Assembly: GCF_002087075.1 (NCBI RefSeq)
Contig: NZ_MWSM01000027.1
Span: 1-64,000 of the forward strand
Source: Streptococcus pseudopneumoniae ATCC BAA-960 = CCUG 49455
GTDB lineage: Bacteria > Bacillota > Bacilli > Lactobacillales > Streptococcaceae
Direction of reading: 5' to 3'
DNA: 64,000 nt
Below the pieces are notes generated by a model. That model saw nothing but the letters and a program-made list of their open reading frames with translations. It searched no databases and was not told where the DNA came from. Position numbers and translations under genes: made by a program. The stretch's first letter is position 1. Each line of letters starts with the position of its first letter. This document shows positions 56,036-64,000 of this stretch, piece by piece.

Positions 56036-58339
56036 ATGGCAAACAAGAATACAAGTAAAACAAGACGGAGACCGTCTAAAGCAGAACTCGAGAGAAAAGA
56101 AGCGATCCAACGAATGTTGATTTCGTTGGGAATCGCGATTTTATTGATTTTCGCAGCCTTCAAATTAGGGGCTGCAGGTATAACCCTTTACAATTTAATT
56201 CGCTTGCTGGTGGGGAGCCTAGCTTATCTAGCAATATTTGGCCTCTTGTTCTATCTCTTCTTTTTCAAGTGGATACGAAAACAGGAAGGACTCTTATCTG
56301 GCTTTTTCATCATATTTGCAGGCTTGCTCCTGATTTTTGAGGCCTACTTGGTTTGGAAATATGGTTTGGATAAGTCCGTTCTAAAAGGAACCATGGCTCA
56401 GGTTGTGACGGATTTGACTGGTTTTCGAACGACCAGTTTTGCTGGTGGAGGCTTGATTGGTGTCGCTCTTTATATTCCAACCGCCTTTCTCTTTTCAAAT
56501 ATCGGCACTTACTTTATTGGTTCTATCTTGATTTTAGTGGGTGCCCTCCTAGTCAGTCCTTGGTCTGTTTATGATATTGCTGAATTTTTCAGTCGAGGAT
56601 TTGCCAAATGGTGGGAAGGGCATGAGCGTCGAAAAGAGGAACGCTTTGTCAAACAAGAAGAAAAAGCTCGCCAAAAGGATGAGAAAGAGGCTAGATTAGA
56701 ACAAGAAGAGACCGAAAAAGCCTTACTCGATTTGCCTCCTGTTGATATGGAAACGGGTGAAATTCTGACAGCAGATGTTGTACTTGACGTTCCACCTATA
56801 CCTGAAGAAGACTGGGTGGAACCAGAAATCATCCTGCCTCAAGCCGAACTTGAATTCCCTGAGCAGGAAGATGGCTCTGATGACGAAGATGTTCAGGTCG
56901 ATTTTTCAGCCAGGGAGGCTCTTGAATACAAACTTCCAAGCTTACAACTCTTTGCCCCAGATAAACCAAAGGACCAGTCTAAAGAGAAGAAAATCGTCCG
57001 AGAAAACATCAAAATCCTAGAAGAAACCTTTGCTAGCTTTGGTATCAAGGTAACGGTTGAACGGGCTGAAATTGGGCCATCAGTGACCAAGTATGAAGTC
57101 AAGCCTGCAGTGGGTGTAAGGGTCAACCGCATTTCCAATCTAGCAGATGACCTCGCTCTAGCCTTGGCGGCCAAGGATGTCCGAATCGAAGCACCTATCC
57201 CAGGGAAATCTTTAGTGGGAATTGAGGTACCTAACTCTGAGATTGCGACAGTTTCTTTCCGCGAACTATGGGAACAATCTCAAACGAAAGCAGAAAATCT
57301 CTTGGAAATTCCTCTAGGAAAGGCGGTTAATGGCACCGCAAGAGCTTTTGACCTTTCTAAAATGCCCCACTTGCTCGTCGCAGGTTCAACGGGTTCAGGG
57401 AAGTCAGTAGCAGTTAACGGCATTATTGCTAGCATTCTGATGAAAGCAAGACCCGACCAGGTCAAGTTTATGATGGTGGATCCCAAGATGGTTGAGTTGT
57501 CTGTTTACAATGATATTCCCCACCTCTTGATTCCAGTCGTGACCAATCCACGCAAGGCCAGCAAGGCCCTGCAAAAGGTTGTGGATGAGATGGAAAACCG
57601 CTATGAACTCTTTGCCAAGGTGGGAGTTCGTAATATTGCAGGCTTTAATGCCAAGGTAGAAGAGTTTAATGCTCAGTCTGAGTACAAGCAGATTCCACTA
57701 CCACTTATTGTTGTGATTGTGGATGAGTTGGCTGACCTCATGATGGTAGCAAGCAAGGAAGTGGAAGATGCTATCATCCGTCTAGGACAGAAGGCGCGGG
57801 CTGCAGGTATCCACATGATTCTTGCAACCCAGCGTCCATCCGTTGATGTCATCTCTGGTCTGATCAAGGCTAATGTCCCATCTCGTGTAGCATTTGCGGT
57901 TTCATCAGGAACAGACTCCCGTACGATTTTGGATGAAAATGGAGCAGAAAAACTTCTTGGTCGAGGAGACATGCTCTTTAAACCGATTGATGAAAATCAT
58001 CCAGTTCGTCTCCAAGGCTCCTTTATCTCGGATGACGATGTTGAGCGCATTGTGAACTTCATCAAGGCTCAGGCAGATGCGGACTACGATGATAGTTTTG
58101 AACCAGGTGAGGTTTCTGAAAACGACGGTGAATTTTCAGATGGTGAATCTGGTGGTGACCCGCTCTTTGAAGAAGCCAAGGCTTTGGTAATCGAAACTCA
58201 GAAAGCCAGTGCATCTATGATTCAGCGTCGTTTGTCAGTTGGATTTAACCGTGCGACCCGTCTCATGGAAGAGCTTGAGATGGCAGGTGTCATCGGTCCA
58301 GCTGAAGGTACCAAGCCAAGAAAAGTATTGGAACAATAA
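56036..58339 (+). CDS. ftsK: DNA translocase FtsK (SpoIIIE family)
   Basis: This 767-residue septal motor clears chromosomal DNA during division. It has four N-terminal membrane segments (about 25-180), an acidic linker (about 200-300), and the RecA-like motor with Walker [13 protein letters not shown] (near residue 450) and Walker [14 protein letters not shown]-terminal gamma winged helix ([19 protein letters not shown]) reads orientation sequences. The start MANKNTSK at 56036 lies exactly 6 bases after an extended -10 (TGG-TATAAT, 56021-56029) and has no ribosome binding site, so a leaderless mRNA is predicted. An in-frame extension upstream would run through the terminator. Confidence 0.95.
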   Translation: MANKNTSKTRRRPSKAELERKEAIQRMLISLGIAILLIFAAFKLGAAGITLYNLIRLLVGSLAYLAIFGLLFYLFFFKWIRKQEGLLSGFFIIFAGLLLIFEAYLVWKYGLDKSVLKGTMAQVVTDLTGFRTTSFAGGGLIGVALYIPTAFLFSNIGTYFIGSILILVGALLVSPWSVYDIAEFFSRGFAKWWEGHERRKEERFVKQEEKARQKDEKEARLEQEETEKALLDLPPVDMETGEILTADVVLDVPPIPEEDWVEPEIILPQAELEFPEQEDGSDDEDVQVDFSAREALEYKLPSLQLFAPDKPKDQSKEKKIVRENIKILEETFASFGIKVTVERAEIGPSVTKYEVKPAVGVRVNRISNLADDLALALAAKDVRIEAPIPGKSLVGIEVPNSEIATVSFRELWEQSQTKAENLLEIPLGKAVNGTARAFDLSKMPHLLVAGSTGSGKSVAVNGIIASILMKARPDQVKFMMVDPKMVELSVYNDIPHLLIPVVTNPRKASKALQKVVDEMENRYELFAKVGVRNIAGFNAKVEEFNAQSEYKQIPLPLIVVIVDELADLMMVASKEVEDAIIRLGQKARAAGIHMILATQRPSVDVISGLIKANVPSRVAFAVSSGTDSRTILDENGAEKLLGRGDMLFKPIDENHPVRLQGSFISDDDVERIVNFIKAQADADYDDSFEPGEVSENDGEFSDGESGGDPLFEEAKALVIETQKASASMIQRRLSVGFNRATRLMEELEMAGVIGPAEGTKPRKVLEQ

Positions 58340-58341
58340 AA

Positions 58342-58377
58342 AAATAGCTTCTTTCCAAGTTTGGAGGGAGCTATTTT
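58342..58377 (+). terminator. ftsK terminator
   Basis: AAATAGCTTC and GAGCTATTT pair, followed by TATTGG. The stem is moderate. Confidence 0.7.
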
Positions 58378-58396
58378 ATTGGCTATTGATTACTTT

Positions 58397-58548
58397 TATA
58401 CTCTTCGAAAATCTCTTCAAACCACGTCAGCTTCGCCTTACCGTATATATGTGACTGACTTCGTCAGTCTTATCTACAACCTCAAAACAGTGTTTTGAGC
58501 AGCTTACGGCTAGCTTCCTAGTTTGTTCTTTGATTTTCATTGAGTATT
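58397..58548. repeat. BOX element (A-B-C type)
   Basis: About 152 bp from TATACTCTTCGAAAATC to TTTTCATTGAGTATTA, with boxA, boxB and boxC in order; opposite orientation to the copies at 612 and 11467. Its right end supplies the last codons and the stop of the minus-strand gene 58537-58968. Confidence 0.92.
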
Positions 58549-58968
58549 ATTTTCTGAAGTTGGAGTATTGGACTGTTTTTCATTATCAGCGGCAGGTTTA
58601 CTTGGAGTAGGAGCAGGAGTAGAAGAATCCTGAGTTGCTGTTTTCTGCTCTTCTTTTTTCCCTTCCTTGCCGCTAGATTTTGGCGTTTCCTCTTGTTGTT
58701 TTTTTTCTTGACTAGTATTATTTTCCTTATTGGGACTAGTATTTTCCTGAGGGGATTCCTTTTGAATTTCTTTGACAATGGTTGTCGTCGGTGTTGTCGT
58801 CGGTTCTTTTTTGGTATTTTTATTATTATCCAAGGCATTCATAATCGTGATAGTCGCAGTAATCAAGCCGAGGATACTAGCGATAGTAGTAATGGTTTTT
58901 TGAAAAACAGTAAAGCCTTTTTTGATATGTTCTGTTTTTGGTTTTGAAGTTCTACGATAGTTAGACAT
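58537..58968 (-). CDS. Small membrane protein with a disordered tail
   Basis: This 143-residue protein has a basic N-terminus (MSNYRRTSKPKTEHIKKG), one membrane segment (about 20-44) and a long Thr/Ser/Pro/Glu/Lys-rich region with many short repeats (EKKQQEE, KEGKKEE, APTPSK). The start at 58968 has AGGAGAG 8 bases upstream; a longer frame has none. The stop TGA and the last three or four codons lie in the BOX element. It could be an exported cell-surface or scaffold protein. I do not recognise a named function. Confidence 0.72.
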   Translation of the reverse strand: MSNYRRTSKPKTEHIKKGFTVFQKTITTIASILGLITATITIMNALDNNKNTKKEPTTTPTTTIVKEIQKESPQENTSPNKENNTSQEKKQQEETPKSSGKEGKKEEQKTATQDSSTPAPTPSKPAADNEKQSNTPTSENNTQ

Positions 58969-59066
58969 ACATTCTCTCCTTTGATTAAAATTTATTATAC
59001 CGCATTTCTTTAAAAAAAATCTTAAAAAAAGAGGAATTGCCCTTTCTTGTCGCAGGCTCCGTTTCA

Positions 59067-59075
59067 TGATACAAT
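59067..59075 (+). promoter_or_regulatory. iscS promoter
   Basis: Extended -10 TGA-TACAAT, followed by GAAGGAG and a 33-base leader to the iscS ATG. Confidence 0.65.
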
Positions 59076-59107
59076 AGAAGGAGTGATTTTAGAAAGCGTG
59101 AGAAAAC

Positions 59108-60250
59108 ATGATTTACTTTGATAATTCGGCGACGACCAAGCCTTATCCTGAAGCCCTTGAAACCTATATGCAGGTGACTTCAAAAATTTTAGGAAATCCA
59201 TCTAGTCTCCATCGTTTGGGAGACCAGGCAACACGAATCTTAGATGCTTCTCGCCAACAGATTGCAGATTTAATCGGTAAGAAAAGTGATGAAATCTTCT
59301 TTACATCTGGTGGGACAGAAGGAGATAACTGGGTCATCAAGGGAGTAGCATTTGAAAAAGCCCAGTTTGGCAAGCACATCATCGTATCAGCCATTGAACA
59401 TCCGGCAGTTAAGGAATCGGCTCTCTGGCTGAAAAGTCAAGGATTTGAAGTGGATTTTGCTCCAGTTGATGAGAAAGGATTTGTGGACGTCGAGGCCCTA
59501 GCAGTTTTGATACGACCTGATACAATCCTCGTTTCCATCATGGCTGTGAACAATGAAATAGGCTCTATCCAACCTATTGAGGCTATTTCAAAACTATTGG
59601 CAGACAAGCCAACTATTACTTTCCACGTTGATGCGGTTCAGGCACTTGCTAAGATTACAACTGAAAAATATCTGACAGAACGAGTGGATTTCGCGACTTT
59701 CTCTGGTCACAAGTTCCACGGAGTTCGTGGTGTTGGTTTTGTCTATATCAAGTCTGGTAAGAAAATTACGCCACTGTTGACTGGTGGAGGTCAGGAGCGT
59801 GATTACCGTTCGACAACTGAAAATGTGGCAGGGATTGCAGCGACAGCCAAGGCTCTCCGTTTATCTATGGAAAAGCTAGATACCTTTAGGAGCAAGACTG
59901 GGCAGATGAAGGCAGTGATTCGTCAAGCCCTTCTGGACTATCCAGATATTTTTGTCTTTTCAGATGAGGAAGACTTTGCCCCTCATATCCTGACTTTTGG
60001 AATCAAGGGTGTTCGTGGTGAAGTCATCGTTCACGCTTTTGAAGACTATGATATTTTTATCTCAACGACCTCTGCTTGTTCGTCCAAGGCTGGGAAACCT
60101 GCAGGAACTCTGATTGCCATAGGAGTAGATAAAGATAAGGCCCAGTCAGCTGTGCGTCTTAGCCTAGACCTTGAAAATGATATGAGTCAGGTCGATCAGT
60201 TTTTGACCAAGCTAAAATTAATTTACAACCAAACTAGAAAAGTAAGATAG
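59108..60250 (+). CDS. iscS: Cysteine desulfurase (IscS/NifS type)
   Basis: This 380-residue group I PLP desulfurase has lysine K202 in [14 protein letters not shown] and persulfide cysteine C324 in [13 protein letters not shown]. It is followed by thiI after 8 bases, so its job is to pass sulfur to ThiI for 4-thiouridine in tRNA and possibly thiamine. It is distinct from SufS, which serves Fe-S assembly. Confidence 0.95.
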   Translation: MIYFDNSATTKPYPEALETYMQVTSKILGNPSSLHRLGDQATRILDASRQQIADLIGKKSDEIFFTSGGTEGDNWVIKGVAFEKAQFGKHIIVSAIEHPAVKESALWLKSQGFEVDFAPVDEKGFVDVEALAVLIRPDTILVSIMAVNNEIGSIQPIEAISKLLADKPTITFHVDAVQALAKITTEKYLTERVDFATFSGHKFHGVRGVGFVYIKSGKKITPLLTGGGQERDYRSTTENVAGIAATAKALRLSMEKLDTFRSKTGQMKAVIRQALLDYPDIFVFSDEEDFAPHILTFGIKGVRGEVIVHAFEDYDIFISTTSACSSKAGKPAGTLIAIGVDKDKAQSAVRLSLDLENDMSQVDQFLTKLKLIYNQTRKVR

Positions 60251-60258
60251 GAGCATTT

Positions 60259-61473
60259 ATGCAGTATTCAGAAATTATGATTCGCTACGGTGAGCTGTCA
60301 ACCAAAGGCAAAAACCGTATGCGTTTCATCAATAAACTTCGCAATAATATTTCAGACGTTTTGTCTATCTATCCCCAAGTTAAGGTAAGGGCAGATCGTG
60401 ACCGTGCCCATGCTTACCTCAATGGAGCTGATTACACAGCAGTAGCAGAATCACTCAAGCAAGTCTTCGGGATTCAAAATTTTTCTCCAGTATATAAGGT
60501 TGAAAAATCTGTAGAAGTTTTGAAGTCTTCTGTCCAAGAGATTATGCAGGACATCTACAAGGAAGGCATGACCTTTAAAATCTCTAGCAAGCGTAGCGAC
60601 CACAACTTTGAACTTGACAGTCGTGAACTCAATCAAACGCTTGGAGGAGCTGTTTTCGAAGCAATTCCAAACGTACAAGCTCAAATGAAAAGTCCTGATA
60701 TCAATCTCCAAGTGGAGATTCGAGAAGAGGCAGCCTACCTTTCTTATGAAACCATTCGTGGGGCTGGTGGTTTGCCAGTTGGAACTTCAGGTAAAGGGAT
60801 GCTTATGTTGTCGGGAGGGATTGATTCACCTGTAGCTGGTTATCTAGCGCTTAAGCGTGGGGTAGATATTGAGGCAGTTCACTTTGCCAGCCCACCTTAC
60901 ACCAGTCCTGGAGCCCTTAAAAAAGCCCAAGATTTGACTCGTAAATTGACTAAGTTTGGGGGCAATATCCAGTTTATCGAAGTTCCTTTTACAGAGATTC
61001 AAGAGGAAATCAAGGCTAAAGCGCCAGAAGCTTACTTGATGACTCTAACTCGTCGCTTTATGATGCGGATTACCGATCGTATTCGTGAGGTACGAAATGG
61101 TTTGGTTATCATCAATGGGGAAAGTCTAGGTCAAGTAGCCAGTCAAACCCTCGAAAGCATGCAGGCTATTAACGCTGTGACCAACACTCCCATCATTCGT
61201 CCTGTGGTTACCATGGACAAGTTGGAAATCATCGATATTGCACAAGAAATTGATACCTTTGACATTTCAATCCAGCCTTTTGAAGACTGTTGTACCATTT
61301 TTGCACCAGATCGTCCAAAAACAAATCCTAAGATTAAGAATGCAGAGCAGTATGAAGCACGTATGGATGTTGAAGATTTGGTTGAGCGAGCAGTTGCTGG
61401 AATCATGATTACTGAGATTACACCTCAAGCTGAAAAAGATGAAGTTGATGACTTGATTGACAATCTGCTCTAA
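60259..61473 (+). CDS. thiI: tRNA 4-thiouridine synthase ThiI
   Basis: This 404-residue enzyme has an N-terminal ferredoxin-like and THUMP domain (1-165) and an adenylating PP-loop [12 protein letters not shown] (about residue 184). The persulfide cysteine site near residue 340 ([15 protein letters not shown]) completes the family pattern. The C-terminal rhodanese domain of E. coli ThiI is absent, as usual in Gram-positives. It pairs with iscS and follows TAGGAG. Confidence 0.95.
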   Translation: MQYSEIMIRYGELSTKGKNRMRFINKLRNNISDVLSIYPQVKVRADRDRAHAYLNGADYTAVAESLKQVFGIQNFSPVYKVEKSVEVLKSSVQEIMQDIYKEGMTFKISSKRSDHNFELDSRELNQTLGGAVFEAIPNVQAQMKSPDINLQVEIREEAAYLSYETIRGAGGLPVGTSGKGMLMLSGGIDSPVAGYLALKRGVDIEAVHFASPPYTSPGALKKAQDLTRKLTKFGGNIQFIEVPFTEIQEEIKAKAPEAYLMTLTRRFMMRITDRIREVRNGLVIINGESLGQVASQTLESMQAINAVTNTPIIRPVVTMDKLEIIDIAQEIDTFDISIQPFEDCCTIFAPDRPKTNPKIKNAEQYEARMDVEDLVERAVAGIMITEITPQAEKDEVDDLIDNLL

Positions 61474-61507
61474 TCAGAAAATCCAAAAGAATTTAGAAAA
61501 TTAAATG

Positions 61508-61556
61508 AAAAAGTTAGTTTTTAATTCCAAAAATGGAAGCAAAATTAACTTTTTTT
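61508..61556 (+). terminator. iscS-thiI terminator
   Basis: AAAAAGTTA and TAACTTTTT pair around an inner TTTT-CC/GG-AAAA stem, ending in a run of seven Ts. Confidence 0.85.
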
Positions 61557-61609
61557 CTATAATTGTGATATAATAAAATAAAATTTTGAATATAGAGAGT
61601 TTTCTGACA

Positions 61610-62434
61610 ATGAATCATTCCTACTTTTATTTAAAAATGAAAGAACACAAACTCAAGGTTCCTTATACAGGCAAGGAGCGCCGTGTGCGTGTTCTTCTAC
61701 CTAAAGATTATGAGAAAGATACAGACCGTTCCTATCCTGTTGTTTACTTTCATGACGGGCAAAATGTTTTTTATAGCAAAGAGTCTTTCATTGGACACTC
61801 ATGGAAGATTATCCCAGCCATCAAACGAAATCCCGATATCAGTCGCATGATTGTAGTTGCTATTGACAATGATGGCATGGGGCGGATGAATGAGTATGCA
61901 GCTTGGAAGTTCCAAGAATCTCCTATCCCAGGGCAGCAGTTTGGCGGTAAGGGTGTGGAGTATGCCGAGTTTGTCATGGAGGTGGTCAAGCCTTTTATCG
62001 ATGAAACTTATCGTACAAAAGCAGACTGCCAGCATACAGCCATGATTGGATCCTCACTAGGAGGGAATATTACCCAGTTTATCGGTTTGGAATACCAAGA
62101 CCAAATTGGTTGCCTGGGCGTCTTTTCATCTGCAAACTGGCTCCACCAAGAAGCCTTTAACCGCTATATCGAGCGCCAGAAACTATCGCCTGACCAGCGC
62201 ATCTTCATCTATGTGGGAACGGAAGAAGCAGATGATACAGACAAGACCCTGATGGCTGGTAATATCAAACAAGCCTATATCGACTCGTCGCTTCGCTATT
62301 ACCATGATTTGATAGCAGGTGGGGTACACTTAGATAATCTGGTCTTAAAAGTTCAGTCTGGTGCCATCCATAGTGAAATCCCTTGGTCGGAGAATTTACC
62401 AGACTCTCTGAGATTTTTTGCAGAGAAATGGTAA
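61610..62434 (+). CDS. Alpha/beta hydrolase, esterase D-like
   Basis: This 274-residue esterase of Pfam family PF00756 has the nucleophile elbow GSSLGG (about S148) and an N-terminal beta-rich start with VLLPKDY, YPVVYFHDGQN. No signal peptide, so cytosolic. An ATG at 61610 is used: an extended -10 TGA-TATAAT (61566-61574) and GAGAG lie upstream. A TTG at 61586 is an alternative in-frame start. It is followed by a second esterase and an ATP-grasp gene in an apparent operon. The substrate is unknown. Confidence 0.82.
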   Translation: MNHSYFYLKMKEHKLKVPYTGKERRVRVLLPKDYEKDTDRSYPVVYFHDGQNVFYSKESFIGHSWKIIPAIKRNPDISRMIVVAIDNDGMGRMNEYAAWKFQESPIPGQQFGGKGVEYAEFVMEVVKPFIDETYRTKADCQHTAMIGSSLGGNITQFIGLEYQDQIGCLGVFSSANWLHQEAFNRYIERQKLSPDQRIFIYVGTEEADDTDKTLMAGNIKQAYIDSSLRYYHDLIAGGVHLDNLVLKVQSGAIHSEIPWSENLPDSLRFFAEKW

Positions 62435-62454
62435 GTTAGAAAAGGAGAAAGCCA

Positions 62455-63195
62455 ATGCATATTGAAAACCTTAGCCACTGGAGTGGTCACCTTAACCGTG
62501 AAATGTACCTCAATCGTTATGGATATGCTGGAATTCCAGTTGTGGTCTTTGCTTCATCAGGTGGCAGTCACAATGAATACTATGATTTTGGCATGATTGA
62601 CGCCTGTGCTTCCTTTATCGAGGAAGGCCGTGTCCAGTTCTTTACCCTATCCAGTGTGGACAGTGAGAGCTGGTTGGCTACTTGGAAAAATGGTCACGAC
62701 CAAGCGGAAATGCACCGTGCCTACGAACGTTATGTGATTGAGGAGGCCATTCCTTTTATCAAGCATAAGACAGGTTGGTTTGATGGCATGATGACGACAG
62801 GTTGCTCTATGGGAGCCTATCATGCACTCAATTTCTTCCTCCAGCATCCAGATGTCTTTACCAAAGTGATTGCTCTCAGTGGTGTTTACGATGCACGTTT
62901 CTTTGTCGGCGATTACTACAACGATGATGCTATTTACCAAAACTCGCCAGTAGATTATATCTGGAACCAGAACGACGGCTGGTTTATTGACCGTTATCGT
63001 CAGGCAGAGATTGTGTTGTGTACGGGTCTTGGTGCCTGGGAACAAGATGGCTTGCCATCCTTTTACAAGCTCAAAGAAGCCTTTGACCAGAAACAAATTC
63101 CAGCCTGGTTTGCTGAATGGGGACACGATGTCGCCCACGACTGGGAATGGTGGCGCAAACAAATGCCTTATTTCCTCGGTCATCTCTATTTATAA
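62455..63195 (+). CDS. Esterase family protein
   Basis: This 246-residue alpha/beta hydrolase of the same PF00756 family has the nucleophile in GCSMGAYHAL (about S119), SSGGSHNEYYDFGM near the N-terminus and the histidine region AEWGHDVAHDW. It has no signal peptide. It starts 20 bases after the first esterase with AAAGGAG upstream, and the ATP-grasp gene begins 12 bases after it. Its exact activity is not known. Confidence 0.85.
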   Translation: MHIENLSHWSGHLNREMYLNRYGYAGIPVVVFASSGGSHNEYYDFGMIDACASFIEEGRVQFFTLSSVDSESWLATWKNGHDQAEMHRAYERYVIEEAIPFIKHKTGWFDGMMTTGCSMGAYHALNFFLQHPDVFTKVIALSGVYDARFFVGDYYNDDAIYQNSPVDYIWNQNDGWFIDRYRQAEIVLCTGLGAWEQDGLPSFYKLKEAFDQKQIPAWFAEWGHDVAHDWEWWRKQMPYFLGHLYL

Positions 63196-63207
63196 AAGGA
63201 GTTACCT

Positions 63208-64000
63208 ATGAATTACCTTGTTATTTCTCCCTATTATCCACAAAACTTTCAACAGTTTACCATTGAACTAGCTAATAAAGGCATCACTGTCTTGGGAATT
63301 GGCCAAGAACCATACGAGCAATTGGATGAGCCTTTACGCAATAGCCTGACCGAATATTTCCGTGTTGACAATCTTGAGAACATAGACGAAGTCAAACGAG
63401 CAGTTGCTTTTCTCTTTTATAAACATGGCCCGCTTGATCGCATCGAGTCTCATAATGAATACTGGCTTGAGCTGGACGCAGCACTCAGAGAGCAATTTAA
63501 TGTTTTTGGTGCCAAACCAGAGGATATTAAAAAGACGAAATTTAAGTCTGAAATGAAGAAGCTTTTCAAAAAAGCAGGTGTCCCAGTGGTCCCTGGAGCA
63601 GTTATCAAGACGGAAGCAGATGTGGATCAAGCTGTGAAAGAAATTGGTCTTCCAATGATTGCCAAACCTGACAATGGAGTGGGAGCGGCCGCCACCTTTA
63701 AGCTTGAGACAGAAGACGATATCAATCACTTCAAGTCTGAGTGGGATCATTCAACTGTTTATTTCTTTGAGAAATTTGTCACCTCTAGCGAAATTTGTAC
63801 CTTTGATGGTCTTGTGGACAAGGATGGTAAAATTGTCTTCTCAACAACCTTTGATTACGCCTATACACCGCTTGATCTCATGATTTACAAGATGGACAAT
63901 TCTTATTACGTTCTCAAGGATATGGATCCTAAATTACGTAAATATGGTGAGGCAATTGTCAAGGAATTTGGCATGAAAGAACGGTTCTTCCATATTGAGT
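63208..64000 (+). CDS. ATP-grasp domain protein (partial, runs off the end)
   Basis: The first 264 codons of a larger protein that continues beyond the window. Visible features are the pre-ATP-grasp start NYLVISPYYPQNFQQF, the lid region PKEDIKKTKFKSEMKKLFKKAG (span) and the ATP-binding strand GLPMIAKPDNGVGAAATFKL, typical of ATP-grasp carboxylate-amine ligases. AAAAGGAG lies 5 bases before the ATG. With the two esterases it may form a small biosynthetic or modification operon. The substrate cannot be told. Confidence 0.85.
   Translation, partial: MNYLVISPYYPQNFQQFTIELANKGITVLGIGQEPYEQLDEPLRNSLTEYFRVDNLENIDEVKRAVAFLFYKHGPLDRIESHNEYWLELDAALREQFNVFGAKPEDIKKTKFKSEMKKLFKKAGVPVVPGAVIKTEADVDQAVKEIGLPMIAKPDNGVGAAATFKLETEDDINHFKSEWDHSTVYFFEKFVTSSEICTFDGLVDKDGKIVFSTTFDYAYTPLDLMIYKMDNSYYVLKDMDPKLRKYGEAIVKEFGMKERFFHIE

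Overview
The window is chromosomal DNA of a Streptococcus of the mitis group, most likely S. pneumoniae or a very close relative such as S. pseudopneumoniae or S. mitis. The evidence is low GC, Gram-positive ribosome binding sites, BOX elements (four copies), RUP elements (two copies), a tmRNA with the tag AKNNTSYALAA, parE and parC only about 0.4 kb apart, and D,D-carboxypeptidase DacA (PBP3). There is no prophage, complete insertion sequence, CRISPR array or conjugative element. Most of the window is conserved core genome.

Layout. 0-4.1 kb: small conserved genes, a Nudix hydrolase and clpE under a CtsR site. 4.2-7.7 kb: a permease/ATPase pair that looks like an arginine importer (ARG box), folD behind a MetR-type MET box, and an NAD(P)H-hydrate dehydratase. 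7.9-11.3 kb: rpiA-deoB-DUF1697-punA. 11.3-15.2 kb: an accessory insert holding a BOX, a 911-residue secreted protein and a tandem structured repeat. 15.2-17.9 kb: deoD, a small P-loop kinase, rpsT and coaA. 18-26.4 kb: a nucleoside salvage and import operon (methyltransferase, pdp, deoC, cdd, pnrA-like lipoprotein, ABC ATPase and two permeases). 26.4-32 kb: plsY, parE, a broken restriction-modification remnant and parC. 32-37.5 kb: a CodY-type site followed by ilvE, a peptide-binding lipoprotein, DUF969/DUF979 membrane proteins and pcp. 37.7-42 kb: tRNA-Tyr, tRNA-Gln, rpsA, a free-Met-sulfoxide reductase and dnaX. 42-47.3 kb: sufCDSUB for Fe-S cluster assembly. 47.5-51.2 kb: dacA, an AI-2E family protein, ssrA and tRNA-Ser. 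51.3-55 kb: fruR-fruK-fruA under a perfect cre site. 55-64 kb: an AT-rich accessory gene, ftsK, a small membrane protein, iscS-thiI, two esterases and the start of an ATP-grasp protein.

The nucleoside genes form one pathway. The PnrA-like lipoprotein and its ABC partners bring nucleosides in, Cdd deaminates cytidine, the phosphorylases (PunA, DeoD, Pdp) release bases and pentose-1-phosphates, DeoB moves the phosphate, DeoC cleaves deoxyribose-5-phosphate, and RpiA feeds the pentose phosphate pathway.

The most exciting finding is the 911-residue protein at 11713-14448. It is a secreted lipase-like enzyme with two F-type (fucose-binding) lectin domains, both carrying the complete lectin motif. 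It ends in a domain closely resembling domain 4 (the cholesterol/membrane-binding domain) of pneumolysin-type cytolysins, including the Thr-Leu pair and a modified undecapeptide, but has no pore-forming domains. I infer an enzyme that is delivered to host membranes. Other notable points are a dispersed repeat whose hairpin is kept by compensatory base changes, five genes with an identical leaderless promoter layout, and an accessory gene bracketed by 29-bp direct repeats made from the fruA terminator.
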